From contig NZ_LMEI01000001.1 in NCBI RefSeq assembly GCF_001426585.1, positions 186,944 through 250,943 of the forward strand: a stretch of DNA of 64,000 nucleotides. The letters are read 5' to 3'. Below are positions 59,953 to 64,000 of this stretch, piece after piece; within the stretch, counting starts at the first letter, position 1, and each line of letters begins with the position of its first letter. A model generated the notes under the pieces. It did no database searches, was not told where the DNA came from, and was given only the letters and a program-made list of their open reading frames with translations. A program made the translations under genes and the position numbers. Source of the stretch: Streptomyces sp. Root431 (GTDB lineage Bacteria; Actinomycetota; Actinomycetes; Streptomycetales; Streptomycetaceae).

Positions 59953-60449
59953 ACGCGCAGCCCCACGAGCGGGTCGACTATGTCGATCCCGGCGACCGGG
60001 TGGTCGCGCAGGGCGGGCGGGCGACCGGAACCCCGTCCGGTCTGCTGCGCCGGTACGCGGCGACCGTCTGCACCGACCACGCCGGCCGCGTCCTGCTGTA
60101 CCGGCGGACCGCCACGGCGCCCGCCTATCCGGACCACTACGACGTGCTCGTGGGCGGCGCGGTGCGGGCCGGCGAGGAGTACCGCGCGGCGGCGCTGCGG
60201 GAGCTCCGGGAGGAGCTCGGCTGGGCGGCCGCGCCCGGTCTCGCCGAGGCGTACCGGATCCGCGTCGACGATCCCCACGGCGACTGCTTCCTGACCGTCC
60301 ACCGCTGGGTGGCGGACCGGGCACCACGGCCCGACCCGGCGGAGATCGCCTGGTGCGGCTTCGTCACGCCGCTGTCGATCCTGACCGGCGGATACACCCC
60401 GCTGGTCCCGGCAGGCGCGGAGGCCGTCCGCCGCCTCTTCCCCCTCTGA
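59949..60449 (+). CDS. Nudix hydrolase of the terpenoid-like cluster
   Basis: About 166 aa. The full Nudix box GX5EX7REUXEEXGU is present as GAVRAGEEYRAAALRELREE followed by LGW (about residues 67-90). The arrangement around it (AATVCTDHAGRVLLYRR, PDHYDVLVGGAV) resembles Nudix enzymes close to isopentenyl diphosphate isomerase, but the Cys and Glu of true isomerase are not evident. In this cluster a prenyl-diphosphate phosphohydrolase role is attractive (inference). GTG overlaps the P450 stop (GTGA). Confidence 0.87.
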   Translation: MNAQPHERVDYVDPGDRVVAQGGRATGTPSGLLRRYAATVCTDHAGRVLLYRRTATAPAYPDHYDVLVGGAVRAGEEYRAAALRELREELGWAAAPGLAEAYRIRVDDPHGDCFLTVHRWVADRAPRPDPAEIAWCGFVTPLSILTGGYTPLVPAGAEAVRRLFPL

Positions 60450-60489
60450 CCGGCACCTCTCCCGTACGACCCCGACGAAGGACCCCACC

Positions 60490-62124
60490 ATGTCGACGTC
60501 CTGTGCGCTGCCCTTACGCGGCGTCTCCCTGGCCGTCCCGGGCGCGCTGCCCGGCTCGGTTCCGCCCACGGACCCCGGCCGTCCCGGCCTCGACCGGGCC
60601 CGGGCCCGGCTGGCCACCCGGCTGGTCGCGGCGGCCGGTCCCGACGGCCTGCTCCGCGCCCCGTGCGACGGCCGGATCCTGGAGTCCGCCCTGGCCCTGC
60701 GGCTGCTGACGGTGACGGGCGTGGACCCGGACGCCCAGGAGCGGCTGACCCGCTATCTGAAGATCACACTCGACGAGGGCGACCCCGACCCCGTGCAGGA
60801 GGCCGCGGCGCGGGCGGCGCTCGGCGAGTACGTGGACGGGCGGGCCGCGCTGAACCGCCTGCTCGGCGGCTTCGACCACTTCACCGCCGGGCGCAAGCGG
60901 CTGATGTTCCGGACGGTCCTGGCCGAGCTCGGCGCGCACCCCTTCCCCGAACTCGCCTCGGGCGAGCCGGACTTCGAGGCACGCGGCCAACAGCGGTGGC
61001 TGGTCACGGAGATGGCCGCCCTGAAGACCCTGTACGCCTTCGGCACCGGCGTCCCGCACCTCGTCACCGAGGACGACTGGCGGGCCCTCGCACCCTGCTC
61101 GCTCCCCGGCCCGCCCCCGTACGGCAACCATCTCGCCCGGATCCTGGCCCTGTTGGCGCTCCGGCACCGGCCCGGGTACGCGGCGGCCGTCCGCGCGCGG
61201 GCGCGGGAGCTGCGGACCTGGCTGCGCGCGGACGGCGGGCTGCCCTTCATCACCGGGATGGACGTCTTCGCGACGGCGACCGGCGGGCTCGCGCTCGCCG
61301 GGGCGGGCGTCCCGGCGCACACGCTGCGGGCCCTGGCCGCCGCGCTGGCCGAGCGGCAGAACCCGGACGGGGGCTGGGGGTTCGACCGGGGCGTCGGGCA
61401 GAGCGACGTCGACGACACCGCGTACTGCGTGGAGTTCCTGCGGGCCTCGGCACCGGAGCTCAGCGGCCCCGCGGTGGCGGCGGGCGAGCGGTACCTCCTC
61501 GACCGGCAGGGCGGCGACGGCGGCTTCCCGACCTTCGAGCACGGCACCGCCTCCGAGGTGGCGATAACGGCGGCCGCCGTGAACGCCCTCGCTCCCGAGC
61601 CCGGCCACCGGCCGGCGGTGGAGGCCGCGGTCCGGTTCGTCGTGGCGCGGCAGGAGGACGCCGGGGCGTTCGAGCGGAGCTGGAGCCTGAACGAGAGCAA
61701 CGCCCTGTTCCGTTCCGTCCTCGCGTACGACTCCTTCCGCGCCGTCGCCCCGCCCGGTCACGCCCTGGAGGCCGGGGTCGCGCGGGCGCGGGCGCGGGCC
61801 GTCGACCGGCTCGTCGGGACGCAGAACGCCGACGGCGGCTGGGGGCACGTACCGGCCGACCCGAGCGACCCGATCTCCACCGCGTACGCGCTGATCGCCG
61901 TCTGCCGGGGGCGGGACGGGCCGTCCGTGCCGTGCGGGCCGAGCGCCCGGGGGGCGGCGGAGCGCGCGGTGCGCCACCTCCTGGAGCGGCAGCGGGCGGA
62001 CGGTGGCTTCGTCTCCCGCCCCGACCAGGCGGGCCCGCGGCCCCTCGCGTACCACGTACCGCTCCTGACGGACATCTGTGTCCTGCTCGGCCTCAACCAC
62101 GCGCGCGCCCCGCACCCCCTCTGA
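60490..62124 (+). CDS. Class II terpene cyclase-like protein (squalene-cyclase repeats, DxDD)
   Basis: About 544 aa made of alpha-alpha barrel repeats (prenyltransferase/squalene oxidase repeat). QW-like motifs recur: QNPDGGWGF (about 292), QGGDGGF (about 339), QNADGGWGH (about 443) and QRADGGF (about 500). The acid motif of protonation-initiated cyclases, Asp306-Val-Asp-Asp309 (QSDVDDTAYC), is intact. At this length, with no DDxxD or NSE motif, it looks like a bacterial beta-gamma class II cyclase (copalyl-diphosphate synthase type) rather than a full squalene-hopene cyclase (about 630 aa or more). ATG follows the Nudix stop by 40 bp; the ribosome site GACGAAGGAC is good. Confidence 0.82.
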   Translation: MSTSCALPLRGVSLAVPGALPGSVPPTDPGRPGLDRARARLATRLVAAAGPDGLLRAPCDGRILESALALRLLTVTGVDPDAQERLTRYLKITLDEGDPDPVQEAAARAALGEYVDGRAALNRLLGGFDHFTAGRKRLMFRTVLAELGAHPFPELASGEPDFEARGQQRWLVTEMAALKTLYAFGTGVPHLVTEDDWRALAPCSLPGPPPYGNHLARILALLALRHRPGYAAAVRARARELRTWLRADGGLPFITGMDVFATATGGLALAGAGVPAHTLRALAAALAERQNPDGGWGFDRGVGQSDVDDTAYCVEFLRASAPELSGPAVAAGERYLLDRQGGDGGFPTFEHGTASEVAITAAAVNALAPEPGHRPAVEAAVRFVVARQEDAGAFERSWSLNESNALFRSVLAYDSFRAVAPPGHALEAGVARARARAVDRLVGTQNADGGWGHVPADPSDPISTAYALIAVCRGRDGPSVPCGPSARGAAERAVRHLLERQRADGGFVSRPDQAGPRPLAYHVPLLTDICVLLGLNHARAPHPL

Positions 62125-62149
62125 AACACCCGACCCCTTGAGGAACGTC

Positions 62150-62380
62150 ATGACCTTCGACGAACTGAAGAACCTGCTCGTCTCGCTCGGCCTCGACCCG
62201 GCGGAGATCACGCCCGAGTCGACCCGCGAGGAGGCCGGTCTCGACTCGCTGCTGCTCACCGAGCTCGCGCTCGTCCTGCGCAAGGAGCGGGGCATCCCGG
62301 TGCCGGAGGAGGAGCTGTACGCGGCGCCGACCGTCGCCGCGATCGAGGGCCTGGTCGCGCGGTACGCGGCGGTGGCCTGA
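62150..62380 (+). CDS. Acyl carrier protein of the terpenoid-like cluster
   Basis: 76 aa. Phosphopantetheine Ser 33 in GLDSLLLTEL; three or four amphipathic helices; less acidic than the primary AcpP and without its DSLSMVE. GAGGAA before the ATG. The stop overlaps the ketosynthase start by one base (TGATG), so the pair is made in equal amounts and the ACP is the ketosynthase's dedicated partner. Confidence 0.92.
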   Translation: MTFDELKNLLVSLGLDPAEITPESTREEAGLDSLLLTELALVLRKERGIPVPEEELYAAPTVAAIEGLVARYAAVA

Positions 62381-63615
62381 TGCCCGGGGGCCGCCCGGCC
62401 CGCCCGGGCGCGGCCGTCACCGGCGTGGGGCTCTTCACGCCGGCGGGCGCGGACCGTGCGACGACCTGGGAGACGGTGCGTGTGGGGAAGCCCACGGCGG
62501 GCCTGGAGGAGCTGGACGGCATCCGCTACCTGGCGTGCCGGGCGCCCGAGCTGCCGGACGGGCCCGGCGGGCTCGGCAGGGCGGCGGTGGCCCGGCGGCC
62601 GGACCGGAGCGCCGCGCTCGCGCTGGTCGCGGCGCGCGAGGCGCTCGCCGACGCCGGTCTGGACGCCGGGACCTGGGACGGGATGCGGGTCGGGGTGGTC
62701 GCGGGGACGGGGGCGGGCGGCACCCTCACGTACGAGCGGCAGCTCGCGGTGGTCCGGGAGGACGGGCCCGGGGACATGTCCCCGTTCGCCGTGCCCGGCG
62801 CCCTGCCGAACGCGGTCGCGGCGCAGCTGGCGGTGGAGTTCGGCATCCGCGGCCCGTCGATGGCGGTGACCACGGCGTGCGCCTCGGGCGCCACGGCGAT
62901 CGGGGTGGCGCTCGACCTGCTGGCGCTCGGCCGCTGCGACGTCGTCCTCGCGGGCGGCTCCGACGCCTCGCTGAGCTCCTTCTACATCGCCGGTTTCGAC
63001 CGGCTCCGGGCGTTGTCCCACCGCTTCCACGACCCGTCGGGCGGGCTGCGGCCCTTCGACGTGGACCGGGACGGGTTCGTGATGGCGGAGGGGGCCGGCT
63101 TCCTGGTCCTGGAGCGGCCGGCCGACGCGGCGGCGCGCGGGGCCCGTACGCGGGCGCTGATCGGGGGGTACGGGGCGACGTCGGACGCGCATCACGTGGT
63201 GGCGCCCCGGCCCGATGGCTCCGGGCTCGCCGCGGCGGTCCGGGAGGCGCTCGCGGAGGCGGGCGCGGCGCCGGGCGACGTCGACCTGGTGAACGCGCAC
63301 GGGACGGGGACGCCGCGCGGTGACGCCGTGGAGGCGGCGGTCCTCGCGCGGCTGCTGCCGCACGGGCCGCCGGTGACCTCGACGAAGGGGGTGACCGGGC
63401 ACCTGCTGGGTGCGGCGGGCGCGGTGGAGGCGGCGCTCACGGTGCTCTCGGTCGCGGAGGACACGGTGCCGCCGACCGCGAACTTCACCGAGCCGGGCGA
63501 GGGCGTCGACCTCGACGTGCCGACGGTCGCCAGGTCGTCCCGGGTCCGGCTGGCCGTCTCCACGTCGGTGGGCTTCGGCGGGCACAACGCGGCCCTGGTG
63601 ATCACCGCGCCGTAG
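62380..63615 (+). CDS. Cluster-specific beta-ketoacyl-ACP synthase (KAS II type)
   Basis: About 411 aa thiolase-fold condensing enzyme. Catalytic Cys 167 in TTACASGATA, His in NAHGTGTPRGD (about 308) and KGVTGHLLGAAG with Lys and His (about 338-344), so fully active, not a chain-length factor. Differs from the primary FabF at 27882-29144 across most of its length. No KR, DH or AT gene is beside it, so it must borrow malonyl-ACP loading and reduction from primary metabolism, or do a single condensation. Confidence 0.92.
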   Translation: MPGGRPARPGAAVTGVGLFTPAGADRATTWETVRVGKPTAGLEELDGIRYLACRAPELPDGPGGLGRAAVARRPDRSAALALVAAREALADAGLDAGTWDGMRVGVVAGTGAGGTLTYERQLAVVREDGPGDMSPFAVPGALPNAVAAQLAVEFGIRGPSMAVTTACASGATAIGVALDLLALGRCDVVLAGGSDASLSSFYIAGFDRLRALSHRFHDPSGGLRPFDVDRDGFVMAEGAGFLVLERPADAAARGARTRALIGGYGATSDAHHVVAPRPDGSGLAAAVREALAEAGAAPGDVDLVNAHGTGTPRGDAVEAAVLARLLPHGPPVTSTKGVTGHLLGAAGAVEAALTVLSVAEDTVPPTANFTEPGEGVDLDVPTVARSSRVRLAVSTSVGFGGHNAALVITAP

Positions 63616-63621
63616 GGCGGG

Positions 63622-64000
63622 TCAGGTGCAGGAGGAGAGGGCGTCCGGGTCGACGGCGTCGAGCCGGACGGCCAGCGCGTCGAGCCGTTCCCGCAGGTCG
63701 CGGATGTCCTCCAGCGAGAGGCCGGTCGCGGCGGCGATCCGGCGCGGCACGCCGAGCGCCTTCTCCTTGAGCGCGGTCCCGTCGCCGGTCGGCCGTACGG
63801 TCACGGACCGCTCGTCCTCGGGGCTGCGCCGCCGCTCGACGTATCCGGCCGCTTCGAGCCGCTTGAGCAGCGGCGACAGGGTCCCGGAGTCGAGCCGCAG
63901 CCGCTCGCCGATCCCCTTCACGGGCAGCTCGCCGTGCTCCCAGAGGACGAGCATGACGAGGTACTGGGGATAGGTGATCCCGAGCTCCTTGAGGGCCTCG
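63622..64000 (-). CDS. MarR family regulator, 5' end beyond the window
   Basis: The reading frame is open to the right edge (in order EALKELGITYPQYLVMLVLW), so the first 25 or so residues are missing. HTH and wing are present (LRLDSGTLSPLLKRLEAAGY, then VERRRSPEDERSV), close to the OhrR/SarZ branch of MarR. Any redox Cys would be in the missing N-terminal part. Convergent with the ketosynthase gene, 6 bp apart, so it need not regulate the cluster. Confidence 0.85.
   Translation of the reverse strand, partial: EALKELGITYPQYLVMLVLWEHGELPVKGIGERLRLDSGTLSPLLKRLEAAGYVERRRSPEDERSVTVRPTGDGTALKEKALGVPRRIAAATGLSLEDIRDLRERLDALAVRLDAVDPDALSSCT

Noticed and set aside
60490..62124. Squalene-hopene cyclase of hopanoid synthesis
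   Set aside because: Too short by about 100 residues, fewer QW motifs, and none of the hopanoid cluster genes (squalene synthase-like, HpnH) are present.
60514..63585. 1023-codon open frame on the minus strand across the cyclase, ACP and KAS genes
   Set aside because: Arg/Gly/His-rich antisense product with no motif; the plus strand has three complete enzymes with catalytic residues.
62380..63615. Minimal type II polyketide synthase
   Set aside because: There is one active KAS and an ACP but no chain-length factor, cyclase or ketoreductase, so an aromatic polyketide system is not supported.

Overview
The window is typical Streptomyces chromosome: very high GC, strong third-position GC bias in every gene, many GTG/TTG starts, and a gene order I recognise from the core region of S. 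coelicolor and relatives (aceE, then fasR-fabD-fabH-acpP-fabF, then mbl and matB). I see no insertion sequence, prophage, CRISPR array or rRNA operon. There is one tRNA-like element of unusual form.

Layout. 0.2-3 kb: pyruvate dehydrogenase E1 (aceE). 3-6.7 kb: potassium channel, a small secreted I36-like protein, and a DHA2 drug exporter divergent from its TetR regulator. 6.9-13.9 kb: two paralogous alpha/beta hydrolases flanking a DUF4429/SHOCT protein and a NarL-type two-component system; the second hydrolase is translationally coupled to a membrane acyltransferase. The same two-part 39-bp DNA element lies upstream of the kinase gene and of the hydrolase-acyltransferase pair, which suggests a regulator and its target. 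13.9-16.3 kb: MerR/aldo-keto reductase operon and a divergent serine hydrolase. 16.3-23.5 kb: a cell-wall block with FemX-like transferase, MurJ-like flippase, OmpR-type two-component system and lipoprotein, all on the minus strand, divergent from an L,D-transpeptidase lipoprotein. 23.5-29.8 kb: pirin, then fasR and the primary fatty-acid operon fabD-fabH-acpP-fabF, closed by a strong terminator, then a DUF3145 gene.

30-45 kb: exported and catabolic functions (SGNH lipoprotein, GH3 beta-glucosidase with a TetR regulator, nitrilase-family amidase, M4 metalloprotease with a divergent LysR regulator, PL3 pectate lyase), then an EI24 membrane protein, Ohr, a CurA-like reductase with a divergent MarR regulator, and a zinc-ribbon/Gly-Ser membrane protein. 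45-51 kb: mbl (MreB-like), a GAF histidine kinase with a degenerate ATPase end, an MFS transporter and matB (malonyl-CoA synthetase). 51-57 kb: a large secreted subtilisin whose ribosome-binding site is buried in a leader hairpin, a GNAT-MFS operon, and a frameshifted MFS relic.

57.2-63.6 kb is the most unusual part. It looks like a small biosynthetic cluster: a WS/DGAT acyltransferase divergent by 21 bp from a run of P450, Nudix hydrolase, a squalene-cyclase-repeat protein carrying a class II DxDD motif, a dedicated acyl carrier protein and a ketosynthase. The last five are packed with overlaps or gaps of at most 40 bp. My reading is a terpenoid (or polyprenoid) scaffold that is cyclised by protonation, dephosphorylated, oxidised and possibly acylated. 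A MarR-family gene runs off the right edge.

Many genes here have no Shine-Dalgarno sequence; instead a TANNNT hexamer lies 6-8 nt before the start codon, as expected for leaderless mRNAs. I used this to choose several starts.
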